DNA from: Penelope pileata | Lineage: Eukaryota; Chordata; Aves; Galliformes; Cracidae | Direction of reading: 5' to 3' | Assembly: GCA_013396635.1 (NCBI GenBank) | Contig: WBMW01003950.1 | Span: 658,884 to 722,883, forward strand | DNA length: 64,000 nucleotides | Part shown: positions 1 through 13,130 of the stretch, one piece after another | Layout of the letters: every line of letters begins with the position of its first letter | Position numbering within the stretch: position 1 is the stretch's first letter | Translations under genes and position numbers: made by a program | The notes under the pieces: model-generated | What the model saw: only the letters and a program-made list of their open reading frames with translations | Databases searched by the model: none | What the model was told of the DNA's origin: nothing

Positions 1-3000
1 TTTAAGACTGCCCAGGATGTGAAGGTATTATCTAATTCTCTTCTGGAGCATAAATGTATATGATGTGTGGCACCAAGTGGACTAGCAACCGAGGCTTAGC
101 AAGCAATGCAAATAATTTCATAAAGCAGCATGTAAGGAGATATCAGGTAGTAGCCAAAAGACTATCAGTGACAGTTCGGAGGGAGCACTTTTCATCTGTC
201 AGCTATAATCCTGCTTGAATTTTGTCATGCTGAGTTATCATACAAACTTACTCTGAAAGTAACTTCATTCATCAGTTGCCTCATTTGGCAAGGGGAAATG
301 ACAATATCATTGCATTTTACATGAAAGAAAATAGGTATCAGTTAAAAATTGGAATGGACAGCATATCTTAAAGACTTTTCTAATAAAATGAGTTAGATGA
401 GCTTTTCTGGCATTTCCAGAACTTTCACTGAGTGTTTTTATTTAGTGATGTTTGTTCCCAATAGTTCTTCAAAACTATTGAAACAGGCAGACCACAATGA
501 CCTTCAGTTGTTTGTTGACAAAATAACATCCATGCACTTCAACCTGAAGCACACTTCTAAATACGTCCTTTACATATTGTTGGGTGAGTACTCACACACA
601 GGCTTGTTTAGGCAGTGGGATTAGTGTAAAACAAGAGAGAACACTGCTGCCTTCATGTGATGCCATTACCTGGGAGGCTCCCTTTCCCCCTTTTTTTTTT
701 TTTTTATTTTAAGATTTAAAAAAAAAAAATCTTGCTTCAAGTGTAACTCCAAGCTCAGATTAAAGAAATGATGAAATTTTAACACCAAAATTGCTGTGTT
801 CACTTCCAAGCTTTGCCACAGCTAGAAATAATCTCAGAAAAAAAAATAATACAGAAAAGCCTACTTATAAGATAGGGAAACTTGAGTTAAAATCACAATT
901 CACAATTTTCTGTCTTCTATCATAGCGTAAGGGGACTAGAATAATGTATAAAGTCAAATTCTCAGGATGTAAAAACCTATCAAAAACAGAGCTCTTGCTT
1001 GCCTGCTATTTTTTTTGGCTCTTCAGTTTGGTTCTGCTCTGTTAAGTTAGGATGAAATCACACCAAACACTACACTAATGCTTCTGTTAATTAACAACAT
1101 GCTTCCCAACTGCACTTTTCATTCCCACAAAAAGTGCTGCATTTTCACAAAGTGTCACTTGTAGTAAGGCATTCAAACATGCTAATCGCAGCTTTGCCTC
1201 CCAGGGAGGGAGATGTATGGGCTTGCTCTGCATTAGTTAAAGGCTTCTGAGTTGATTTCCTCTTGTTGCAGTTATAATAACTATTTGACAAAGTTACAAT
1301 TGATTTTATTTTTGCAAACTTGCACAAAATCAGCTCAAGAGCAGATAAAAAGATATCCCTGTATGCTTTACGTACCTAACCATAACACAACTAGTTTTAC
1401 ATCTTACAGGAATGTAGATAGAGGTGTGGTGGGAGGAGAAATTTTTCAGACATTTTTGGCTGGCTCTTTTCCACAGAAATGAAAGATAGGATAATCTTCA
1501 CTGGCCATTATGGAAATGGGACAGAAAAACAATTACAAATTGTGCAAAGCAGATGCAATTGTAAGTTGCAACATATGCAAGTTCTTCAGTGTAACTTCCT
1601 ACAAACATTGCATATTTTTAAATGATTTTCTTGTGTATTGTTATTGAATATTTCTGGCTTTATTCCTCTGCTTTATTTTTATCTCGTTGCTGGGCAGTAA
1701 TAACAAAAATTGAAAAATTTAGTCACAAGACAGCAGGAACCAGGACTTTGTTAATGCAAATTCTTGTTTACTGCAAACACTGATTTATGTGATTGGAGAA
1801 TCTGGGTCAAAAAAGCACAACAGAGGATGCTACCTGTCTTTGTACTGAATAGCAGGCAGCTGGGAAATTGGCAAGTTCTAGCACAAAAACAGTAGGAATC
1901 TGCTTCAATGATATGATTCATTTCTTTATAAAGGCATTTTAGATGTTTAGCCAAGGTGAGAAAAGTTGGTATTTCCAGTTGAATTAATGCTCCACTATCT
2001 GGAAAACTTCAATTTCCAATAGATCTAGGAAACTGTGGCTCCTATTTCTGTGTCCATGCAGCAGCGAGATTTGCCTTGTTATGCACCTTTGAATTCTAAC
2101 CATGGCAGTACTGATTGTATTGAGAAATCTATTAACAAGTCAGGACCCGTGGGTCTGGGAGGAACCACTCTTCAGAACAGTTGTCCACTGCAAGATAGAG
2201 AAAGAGAGAGAAGAGATGCCTCAGAGAGCATGTTATTAGGAAAATGCTTGAGAAGAGAAGCCCCAGGGATCCTGCTCTATTCTGAAAGCAGCTGCTATAC
2301 AGGTAACTTACGGTGATCTCCCTGTAAGATTCTGGGGTAATGCTATAAAATCGACTATGCAATTTTTGACCATGTATGAGGGGCAATATTATACAAGTGA
2401 TATTGTACAATATAAAAACAAAAAAGACAAAAAGCAGGCCACTGCACGAAAATAATATCTGGAGTGCATCAGGAATAAGTTAAAAGGACACAGAGAAATG
2501 AATAGAATAGAAGCCAGAGAGACTCAGACTGTTTTACAAGGAGTCACCGCTCTCCAAAATAACAAATCAAGATAGACAACATATCTAATCATCCTCCAAG
2601 CAATATGGCAGGTTGTGAACCAGATCTTGAAAAGAATAATTTGTCCCTTGAAACTGAGCATCAGAATGAGGTTTCTTTTCAATGAAATACACACAGCTAA
2701 TATCTTCCTTTTTTTTCTTCTTTTTTTTTTTTCCAAGTAGACAAACATGTTTTGTGTTGCTTTTAGCAAAGGTGTAGCCAAACTTCAAAATATTGTGCAG
2801 AGAACTGAATGCTCATCAAAAGCTCAAACGTGCCTAGCACATTATGAATTGCTAATCTTCTAGCTGTATTTGTACACCATATAAAAAAACTCAACAAACT
2901 AGCGTGAAAATAATATAAAAGCCTCTCTGTGATAATATATATGCAACTTTAATCAGATATAGTAAGTCTTTACTGCCTCAATCTCACTAAATGTTGTTTT

Positions 3001-5579
3001 CAATGAGACTAATGAAAGTCTAGAGCCAATTAATTCAGTTTCTTTGTATTACTGTGTAGGGAAGAGCAAGGCAGATTAGCCTCCAAACTCAAGTGGTAAG
3101 AAGAGTTAGATAAAATTGCTGTGGGTGTTTTAAAGTAGGATAATATTTTAAAAGAAAATAAATTACTAAAAAAGGATTCCTCCAAATCCACACTCGCTTC
3201 CAAAAGTTAAGCTATTGAAAACAAAAATTAAAAGCCCAGGACTCCTCTTGTGGAAACCATCAGGAACTCTGCCATTAAAATACATGGCAGCCACATAAAT
3301 GGCAGCTGAAACAGTAGATAAATTAATTGTCTATGAGCATACCCTCATTAAAAAACCAAAACCATAAGCATAAGATTAATTTTCTACAATATAGATGTTA
3401 GGTGTTACAATGTCAATTAGTGAAATGAAAAGTTAGGGCAAATCCATCATTGGCAGTTAAGACGTATTAAAGATAATATTGTCTCTTTGGCGTTCTTGCA
3501 AATTTAAAGGCATTTACCCTTAGGCTATTGCTATTCAGCTCTTGTATGCAAGCATTAGCCTGTGTCTTAATGATGCTAGATAATACCTACACTTTAATCG
3601 TCTGTTTTCTTCATTTAAAGGTGAACTGCCAAGAAAAAGACTATGTCTCTACTGTTGCTTTAGGATGTATTAAAGAACTACAACAGCTTAAATAGTGCCA
3701 GCTAACATATTTTATCTTTTCTCTTTCAGCTTCTTCTTCGAGGCAGGGGGGTCTGACCAGTGCAGCAATTTGTTTGTTAAAGTTTTTTCCTTTGATAAAT
3801 GGTGTTCCTTCATCTCCAAAAAAAATGGCAATTGGTTTTGGGAACTGCATGAAGCCTGTTTGCCTGCTGGCTTCCATTCCCACACACCCCAGAGGAGGTG
3901 AATGCTCTTGCACGTGAAGGCATGTGTACTACAAAATTGGGAGGAAGCAGGGAGGCCAGCAATCAACCTGCAAACCTAAGGTATGTCTGGTCCCCTTTCC
4001 AGAACAGGGCTGCACCAGTGGGAGTCAGCTCCAATGGGGCATGCTGGCACCCCAGCACAAATTGGGACCCCAGCCTGCTGTTGGGTTTGATATATGCCTG
4101 AAAGTTTCAGAAATTTCTTTGGATGATTTAGTTCATTTACTGTCCTCAAAATTCCCACTGTTACTGCTTAACCTACAGGCAGATAATTTCCAATGTGTGA
4201 CTAAATATATATTTGTAAGCACAAAGCAAAGAATAAGAACCTATGTTTTCCCTTAGGAAACCAGAGCCTTTTATCAGTACTGGCAGTGATGCAGACAAAC
4301 ACTTTTTGAGTGGTTAAAAACGCTTCAGATAAATCAGAGGGTCCAGGGTCCAGAAGACACCTCACAAAAATTGTCAGCTTCTTGAAAGGTCGCTTCTTTG
4401 CTCAGATACAAAAACCATCTCAACTCTTCCCCAGTAATCTACAAGAAGTTTTTATATTGTGCTACATTTACAAAAACCAACAGGACCAATGGGTGTGTGA
4501 AAGGTAAGAGTAAGGGAGTCCTTTGCAACTCTCAAATGAAATAAGGAGTCCTACCTGCTCTGCAAACATCTTCCTTCCACAGACATGGCAGAAGGGCTAT
4601 CCTAGGCATTGCCATTTTAGCAAACAGGTCAAAAAGATAGTCGCCAATCTGTCATTCCCTATCTGTTGTATAAAATGCCTTGCCAGTAAAATTCTATTAT
4701 TAAACAAAGGCATTTAACATGAACAAGCATTAATCAAAATTACTTATTTTTTTTAACACTGTCCACAGTTAAAATAGAAGATCATTCAACTCTGTCAAGA
4801 ACACAATACAAGACAGTAACTCCCACTACCATCCCAGGCACTGCTTATCTTGCATGGGTGAAGACAGCTGATACTACGGAGAAAAATATTTTTTCCTTTA
4901 AATACCACCCAGCTGTCCTCTCCCATCCATGCCCACCAGTTTTGCAGAGGGCAAGACACAGCTCTTCACTGATTCAGTGAGTATGATTTCAGCCATCTCA
5001 ACGAATGGCTTTCCAGGTAAAAACAAAAGAATCGTAACATTTTTGTTCTACGTACTGAACCTCAAAGGTCTTGATCTTGAAATGTCACTGGTCAGAGATG
5101 TCCAAATAAATATGCTTCAGCAAGAACTGTAACCTTTAATAAAAAAATAAGTATTTTCTAAGGATATATGTATGTCTTTGACACAAATAAGTATTCAAAT
5201 AAAAGTAATATCCACCATACAATTTGCATTCAATGGCACTCAATTTACATAACAAAACCAGAATTAAGTGTTTATGGAACTCACAAAGTACTAAGATGGT
5301 TTTACCTTCAAATACTGAAACTGTAAAAACCCCTGTTTCCACAGATGGTTCCTGATGTTTATTGCCTTTTCAGTAAGAAGTGCTAAGAGATATGATCAGA
5401 GACAGGTGCTTACTGAAATACAAATCCATTTCCATTTGCTCCTCCAGACAGCAAAATTCATCTCAAAGTAATTACCCTTTTTGCAGAGGACCAGCAAGCT
5501 TTTAGGCCCCCTTGAACTTTCAAACTAGTGTTAAAATAGGATTTAGAAGAGGTATAGTTATTGTGTTGACCACCTGCCT
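1..5579. other. AT-rich non-coding stretch
   Basis: No gene, RNA gene or recognisable transposon is visible here. Open frames are short and lack codon structure or known motifs. The stretch holds a T15 run (691-705) followed closely by an A-run (about 719-729), which could pair as a weak hairpin, and a T-rich patch near 2708-2731. One segment at 2062-2302 is bounded by splice-like signals and is listed separately as a weak exon candidate. Confidence 0.6.
2062..2302 (+). other. Possible cryptic exon (weak)
   Basis: A pyrimidine-containing stretch ends in an AG at 2060-2061. A consensus-like donor (CAG followed by GTAACT) begins at 2303, so a 241-base exon is possible. One frame stays open across it as part of a 93-codon frame starting near 2035. 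It includes a purine-rich run around 2196-2216 of the kind found in exonic splicing enhancers. No protein family is recognisable in the translation and no partner exon can be seen. Chance matches of this quality are common in 64 kb, so this is only a candidate. Confidence 0.15.
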
Positions 5580-5800
5580 AAATGCTTAACTTAGCTGTGA
5601 AATAGATCATACAGCACAGCACGCAAGTCAACAAGTCTTGTGATCAATGGTGTCAAAGGCTGACAATACATCTAATGAAAAACAGCACAGGCACTTTCAT
5701 ATTCAGTATCCATAGCTAGGATCCTTCTCGTGTTATTGAACATAAAATTGCACTAAATCAGGCCAAATGGCTGGATTTGATGGCTGAAGTCCACAACTCT
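5580..5800 (-). mobile_element. Ancient L2-type LINE reverse transcriptase fragment
   Basis: Read on the minus strand, 5640-5666 encodes LSAFDTIDH. This corresponds to the conserved block of L2/CR1-type non-LTR reverse transcriptases around the first catalytic aspartate of the palm. The residues just before it (5667-5690) are hydrophobic, as expected for the preceding beta strand. Downstream in the minus direction the frame meets a stop within four codons and cannot be followed. The flanks are too decayed to set element ends. Seen: the motif and its strand. Known: this motif is diagnostic of the RT palm in this group. Inferred: an old, inactive L2-clade insertion. Confidence 0.55.
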
Positions 5801-6870
5801 TTTCTTCCTGTGCTGCAACAGCAAAGCTGCAGTAATCAATTAATTAAAAAAATCAAGCCTCATATTAACACTGACAAATAATCCAGTCAGCACTAACAGA
5901 GTGCTTGGGACTAGTCAGTTTTATTTGGGTTTGGTACCAGTGATTCTATCTATTTTCTCCCACTAAAATGAAGTCCCCAACCACATTGTCACCACATCAA
6001 CCCAAGCTCAAGCTTTCAAGAGCAGCAGCTCCTCAAGTACTCTGCTGCAGCATCTGTTTTCAGACTGGTGAAGTTTGCTATCAATCTCAGTAAGATGGAA
6101 AGTCCAAAACACCAAAAACATGAGCTCCAGAACAGGAAGCTCTGTAGGAGCTACCTAGAAGCACTTTCAGCAAGATGTCATCCAGCTTTTCTCTCATGTA
6201 TCTTTCAACTTTAAATATAATTACAATATAAACTCCACATTATTTTTCATCTTTTCTCTTCTTATCCGTCTGGACCATAAAACTGGCTTTTATTTTCATC
6301 TCCTTACAGCTGATCTACGTCACTGCCAGAAATTTATACTCCACAGAGCAAATTGTCACAATTACATTACTAAAAAGTTTTAATATTTCTGTAAGGAGAA
6401 AAAAAACTTGAGAGAACCACTTTGTAAAGACAACATTAACATTACTATTTACTGGCATCTTTGTGCAAAGGGCAATTTTCTGACCCTTTATTTTATTCAG
6501 TGAGCTGAAAATAATCCTCCTTCCCAAGATATGCTCAAGAAAACACACACAATATTTGCATTAGGTATTACAATTCTTAATGTAATTTTGCATAGCCCAT
6601 GAAATATTTTCTGTAGAAATTGCAATTCATGGCATTTCACTGGAAGAATTTGATGAGTTCTTTTCATGCTACAAAGGAATGTTATTTCCATCCCACATAG
6701 TTAGGACAAAAAGAGTCCCCTCCTGACAACAAACTGTTGCAGTACTATTTGTACTTTGTGTGGGAGGCACAAATATTTGGTGTAAATAACTGAATGTGGA
6801 GGCAATGGTGTGGAGTCAATATGCGACACTGGATTCCAATCAAATACCACTAAACTGGAACTTCTCACAC
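5801..6870. other. Unique-looking non-coding stretch
   Basis: Nothing gene-like is visible. The first 150 bases could be the more 5' part of the L2-type relic on the minus strand but carry no motif I can defend. Short minus-strand frames at 6315-6548 and 6497-6691 have no family signature. Confidence 0.5.
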
Positions 6871-7200
6871 CATACATTTCCAACCTGCAGCCCATGGGCC
6901 ACATGTGGCCCTGGACAGCTAGCAATGTAGCCCCATAAGGTCATAATTTTTTAACATTATTATGTGATTTTTAGCAGATTTTTATTAGATTTTATGGAGG
7001 GGAGGGCATAGTGCAGTGTTGTCTCTGTCTCTCAAGCCCGCCACACACACACAGTCCAATCGAAATCTGCACGAATTATGTGTGACACACATCTGCCACT
7101 TGGTGAGTAAAACAGTGATTGCCGATAATATTTCAACCTGCCTACACGTGTGTGTGCCTGTGAAGACATGTGGGTTTTGTTATTAAGAAGACAAGCAAGT
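6871..7200. mobile_element. Possible hAT-Charlie-like DNA transposon remnant
   Basis: The segment opens with CATACATTTCCAACC followed by a stretch like 'cagcccatgggccacatgtg' (6888-6907). This resembles the start of many vertebrate hAT elements, which begin with CAG, a GGTT-like core and CCAACC, followed by a GGCC-rich patch. The opposite terminal inverted repeat and an 8-bp target duplication could not be found, so the right boundary is arbitrary. No transposase frame is present. The alternative is chance similarity or another old interspersed repeat. Confidence 0.35.
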
Positions 7201-8198
7201 TTTCTTCTTTAATTATTAAACTTGGGCTTGTTTTATTTTGTAAAACAATAAGTTAATAAGTTAACACATTCATTAGTTTTGCAAGCAGAAGGGCAAATAT
7301 CCCACTAGTTTATGCTTTTGTTGTGCACTTTCTTTATGTTTTAATAAAATATATATATAAAAAGTTTTGTTTCTTTGTATATTTACATTTTAAACCCAAA
7401 TGATAACTATTTATTGTTACTTCTTCAAAGGAGATGTGAAAACAAATAATTTTATGGATAGCTAGCTCAAGGAAGTGAGTAACACCAGCCTGGGAAGGAC
7501 TCAAAACTAAGAGATGTGGTCACAACATAGCTAGAGATGTCTTGATATAGAGCCAGAAAGAAATGAAATGCTCAGAAACCTCTCAGAACCTCTCCATTAC
7601 ATCAGGCACTGCTATAAGGGTAAGAACATCTTGCAGGCAGTAGCTGAGAAATGAGAATTCAATACTTTAGAAATTCAGTAATAAATTCTTGTTTGATCAC
7701 TTTTTCTCCACTCTTATCAGAGAGGCAAAATTTGAAATCAACAATAGAACTTGGAAGTATCTTATATCCTTTCCCCTCCTCTTCCCCAGCCCCCCAAAAA
7801 AAGGTTAGAGCTGAGTTTTATATGGGTGGATGTTGGTTAATTCATTGGTACATTTGGTACATAATGAAATTCAAAACCAGACCTACATTTATAGTTAAGA
7901 AAGTCATTCCAGGAAGCAGTGAGAAGGTAAAACAAAAAGACAACATAGCAGAGCTCATTTAAAGAATGCACAGCTGTGTGCACAACCACAGAAAAAAAAT
8001 ATTCAAAAACCTGACCTAGATAACAGTATTTCCAGTATTTCCCAGTGACTAGAATTCATTAAAAACAGCAGATTATAAACATACCACACAGGACTCTTTG
8101 AAGCCTGAGTGTCACTTTCAGTCTAAACAACCACCCAACCTAGCTAGAAATAAAAACAACTTTTTTCTTACCAGAAAGACAAAAAACAAAAAAACAAA

Positions 8199-8245
8199 CT
8201 TAAAAAAAAGTTATGCTAAAAAAAAGTTATAAAAAAAAGTTATGC
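8199..8245 (+). repeat. Short A-rich tandem repeat
   Basis: Three imperfect copies of a unit of about 15 bases (an A7-8 run followed by GTTATGCT) lie head to tail. The middle copy is shortened to GTTAT. This is a local tandem duplication typical of replication slippage in an A-rich context. No function is implied. Confidence 0.8.
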
Positions 8246-10390
8246 TATTAAGAAGAGGCTAATAAAAAGTCAGTATGAGACATAGCTCTGACTTTGCGTG
8301 AGAGAATGTGTTTTTTCTCCATGAGAGAAGCTGATGAGCTCACAAACCTGAGTGTTGAGTTCAAAAGGATTCCAAATGCAAAACTCAGCAGAATGTCTCA
8401 AAGTTTCCATTCCAACTAATGCATTTTCACATCATTTTGATGGAAAACCATGATGATTAAATTATGCTATGTCATGGTAGCAATGTGTTATCACAAGTGA
8501 TTAAATCTCTTTCAAGTCTTTCCTATTTTCCCACTTTTCACTGAGTGCTACGAACAATGAAAATACTTCTTGGAATTGAAAGGCTAAATTGTGTCCCTCA
8601 TAGAGGGGGAGAAAGGAGAATCAAACCCCTCCCTCCTTGAGCAAGCTCTTGAGTCCCAAATGACCTCTTAATTTCAAGAAACTACTTGCATACTATTATA
8701 CTTAGGTTAAGCACATGCTTAAGATCTATTCTAATGCTAAAGTACCTTTCTAAATCAAGCTAAATCAATTCACTGAGTAGATATGGTTTACTTTAAAAGC
8801 TTTACTGTCATAGAAACGTAAATAAAGGGATGAGATTCATAGACTTTTCCATCTTTTCCCATAAAAGCAACACCTGATATATTACAAAATATTTTCTAGA
8901 GCAAATTCAAAACTTTAGATGCCTTCAAAAGGTCCTCCGGCCATCTCCACATCCAGAAGACAGCTTTTCCCCCCTACACTCAACACAAATAAGAACATAT
9001 AACCTCTGGTTTAGAATTCCTTTGTGCTGACCACATTCAACTGAGTTTGACAGCTTCTTACAAATTATTCCAGAAACAGCTTTGAATTGTGCAACTTCTT
9101 TATACCACCTGACTGTATGGTTTGTCATTTGTCATGTGATAGTACTTATTTTTGCTTTGAAACAGGTACAGGAGCCAAACTAAGATATTTTACATAACAC
9201 TAAAAAATGCAAGTGGATATGTGTTCTGTTCAAGTCATTATTTACTTACTACTCATATTTCATGTTCAATTCCTACCCACCAAGCCTTTTCCAGCCTAAA
9301 CCATTAAAGATGTTTATTTAGAAGATGATTACAGTTACTAGACAGTATAGGGCCCATTCATCCACCGAAGACAGCAAAGCGCTGGGTAGCTGTGTTGCAT
9401 GAAAGAAAAGGTTCATTCTTCTGCATCCTGGACAGTAAGCACTGCTCCACAATCCTAACTACTTTTAGCTTTGGTGGCTCAGGAGGTTGCCAGTCCTCCC
9501 ATTCTCTTCCCAGACCATCCCATTGCCATTGTTAAGTCTGGTGAGTTACTGACTCAGTTCCCAGCTGCCTCTGTTCACACTTTACCTTAACAACAAACAA
9601 AAAAAAAAAGTGTGTCCAGCAACTGGTAGTTGTACTGTTCTCCATAGTTTTAATATATCTCAGAAAACTGATCTATGTAGAGTTTACAATCTGAAATAAC
9701 TAACTGCAGACAGATGCAAGCAAATGGCTTTCAAATGATTTTTAAAAACTCTTTTGCATTTCCCAAAGCCATGAATTTTAAGCCCCACATCTCATGTTTG
9801 AAAGCCCAGAACTATCTGTTAGGCAAGGCAGAGAAGCAAGTGGCCAGTAAGCAACTGACTTTTGTCACATAATTCTGTCACAGTTGTCACCTGATGATCT
9901 CCACTTATGCATATATAGACTTATATATAACAATATAGTGATTATAGGTAACAATATTAAAATTATACCAAGATGGAATTTCCAATAGATATTCTTACTT
10001 CTTCCGAAAAAGTGGCAAAGAATCATCTCCTCCTTTTAAGCTTAGAATTTGAATAAAGAATATACTGAAATTTACCTTAATCAAAACACAAGAAAGCATT
10101 TGTTTCACTGGAGGTTTTATACAAATGTTATTCTCTGCTTTACTTGTGGTTGTGCTTCTCAGACTTATTATTGTGATTCTCTTGCAGTTCAGTTAAATGT
10201 CAGTGCTCCAATTACTTTAATAGTCAAACTGTGCGCTATTTTCACCACACAGTCATTCAGGCTTGTCATGTTTCACAAATCCAGTAATTGAGATGAACTC
10301 TTGGAGAATACTGACATGTAACCAGTCATTTCATACTGCAGAACATTGACCTCTACAGCAGAAACCACAGAGGATTTATTCAGCAGCTTG

Positions 10391-10412
10391 AAAAAAACAA
10401 ACAAACAAACAA
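10391..10412 (+). repeat. (AAAC)n simple repeat
   Basis: About four to five tandem AAAC units follow a short A-run. Directly visible microsatellite. Confidence 0.8.
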
Positions 10413-11949
10413 GCTTGTTAAATTTAAGATTATCATTTTACACATCTCCACTCATTTCCTTGTTTACTCATTTAATGTTCTGCTGCAGTGGGAATTAAAA
10501 CATTAGGAACACCTTGAATAAGCACAGAAAAAGGAGTAGAGAAAATATTCAGAAAGGCCATGATAAAAAAATTGCCTAACAGATTTCTAGAGGCTGAGAG
10601 TAACATCAAACAGGTTCAAAAACCCCTCAAGCCTCCTCTGACCTCAAGCAGCTGCACACTCCCAGCTTCAGCTCATTAACAGCAGAAAGTATTACCCAAA
10701 TTATATATTTACTGAGCAGTCAGTCATTACAGCAAGTTTTAACCCTTGCTGGGGTGTGAGTGTGTGTTCTTACCATTCCTCCACCATGTTGTCCACCAAT
10801 ATGTAGGCAACACACTGAAACATCAGGGCTATCCCCTGCGACCTGCAGAATCTACCAGGAACAAGAACCCACCAAGAACCTGCACAAAGTTTAGCAGGTT
10901 CTTGAGTGATGCCTTTGGGACTATCAGTATTTCACAGCCCTGGACATCTACAAGCCCATCACAGTTGTACTGGAGAAAAAAAGAACAACAACAACAACAA
11001 AAATAACATCAATCAATCGAACAAACAAACCTTAAACCAAAAGAAAAAAACAACACACAAGATTTCGCAATGTAACCTAATTAAAATGCAATTCTTAAGC
11101 TCCTCCATAATTTACATTAAACTGGGGATCTGATGCTACTTTTGCTATGGTCAGGAAAGCTACTGTGGACTTTTCTCCCAGGATTTAGTCCTTCTCTGGA
11201 TAAAGTGCTGACATTTCATATAAAGACTAATGAAAAAAAAATGACTTGCAACTGAAAGCAAATGGTGGATAAAAATACAAAGAAATAATCCACACAGACA
11301 ACACTAACTTCCAAGAAGTGACCTTTGCAGTTGCCAAGTTAAATATCTCTTTGCTGCAGATTTTCCAGGGGATGAAGACCTGAAGTACTACAGATTTGTC
11401 CATATTATTTTTTTAAAACATACTAATTCACAACCAGGTGTATGGCAACCAAGAAGGCTGAAAGGTCAACAGGAATCACTTGAGTTAGCAGAATATTAAG
11501 GGCAAAAGACATTTGTAGGAAAGGAAGAGCTGGAATTGTACAAAAACCTGTTCCCAGCTAAAAGAAACAGTTCAACAACCCAGTCGAAGGGAGACGTGAA
11601 TAACTAGACAGCTGCACTCTGATGAAATTAGTCAATGTTTATTTTCAATTAGGCATTCATTGCCCACCTTTGAGATACAGGACAGAAACCAAAGAGCCCA
11701 CAGTGCATTTTACTAGTAATGTAAGAAGGCTAAGAGCTGCTGGTGAGAACGACACCCTCTCTCACTGCTGAGGGTCACTTAACCTTTACCAATGGGAAAG
11801 ATAGTCAGTGTTCCCTCAGCTGGAGACTCCAGATTCCTCCCTTCTCCATGGGAATGCACAAATTCTTCATGAAAGACAGTAGTTACTCATATATCATGCA
11901 TTCAAATAAAAATTAACCGGTGGTACAGTGTACAGATGACTGAAGTGAT

Positions 11950-12607
11950 TCACTGTATTTGCCTTGAGGAGTCTGACTCAAAGAGGAATAGAGGACTGAC
12001 TAAATCACAGTCTATGTCACAGTCTTGCAGTCCTTGATGCCTCCACAGGTCATGTGCACTGTGTCTGTCATTACCATGTAATGCATTTGCAGAGATCATG
12101 AATGAACTTTCTGCCTTTTCACATGACAGAAATCCAGTTGCATCTTGTGATGAGGAGGGAGAAGGCCATAGAGGGAGTAGGCAGTCTCTTGAGGTACTAC
12201 AACCTGCATAGCAGTGCTCCCTAAAGGCAGCACAGTCTCTCCTACCATCTCTATGTGGCCACAGATTCTGAAAGAGTTTTATGTCAATGTACTGTATAAT
12301 CCTAATCCATACAGCACTGGCTGGCACTACCACAGTGCAGAGAGGATTGTTCCTCAGGTTTAGTTAGGTCCACCCATGGGTGATATGTATGAGGAGAGAG
12401 CAGGGTTGCTACCTCTCTGAGGCACAGCCACAGAGCATGATGACAGCACACACGTAATGCAGCAGTCAATGCTCTGCCCTCCTCCTGATGCCATAGCAGC
12501 TCCCTGCTAAAGGGGACCCCATCAGCCTTCCTGATTGAGGGAAAGCAGGTTATATCCCACCCACCACTGGATGCTGTATCAATTTTTAATTTCTTTTTCC
12601 CACCCAC
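11950..12607 (-). other. Coding-like minus-strand block of unknown nature
   Basis: Two minus-strand frames of 101 codons (12302-12607) and 127 codons (11950-12333) follow each other in the same direction and overlap by 32 bases, in different frames. A single old frameshift could join them, so a decayed retrocopy or transposase is conceivable. The products are rich in cysteine, histidine and serine but show no domain I recognise. The surrounding 11.74-13.13 kb is slightly GC-richer than its flanks. The frames may equally be chance, so no function is assigned. Confidence 0.15.
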
Positions 12608-13130
12608 CTGCTGTTAGATTATGGTATTAAACCACTAGTCCAGACTACTTTGCACAACATTCACCTGAATGAGAGGAACCTTTTCAATCCATAGACCAAC
12701 CTTGCTACTCACCTTCTGCAGCTTCACTATCTCCCATAACAGTGGGGCCCTAGCAGCAAACCTACGCCTTGCAGTTAATGAGGAGCAGGGAAACATTAAT
12801 TGAGCTCACCCAGTGCTTTGAGGTCTGTGTTGGGCTGCCTAATGCTCAGCATATTGTTTGAGAAGTTGGCTATCATGTGAAGCTGTAAACAGGCATCAGA
12901 CAACAGCTGAGATCAATTCCAGGAAATGGAGGAAACGGTGATGTTAGCACTTTCCTGTCACAGGGCCTGGTAAATGCAAACCTGTGCATCCACAGAACAT
13001 AGCCCTCCTCCCTTCCCCAGTATATCCAAGCTTCATGTGATGAATCTGAGCAACTGCCCTTGTACCTTCCTGCCATAGAAGCAGAGTAGATTCTCATTGT
13101 ATTGAAAAATTGGGATTGCAACTCTAATAG

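Larger units (their letters stand above)
7201..11949. other. AT-rich non-coding stretch
   Basis: No gene is recognised. It holds the A-rich tandem repeat at 8199-8245, an (AAAC)n run at 10391-10412 and an (AAC)n run near 10984-11000. The remaining sequence appears unique, and its short frames on both strands show no family motifs. Confidence 0.6.
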
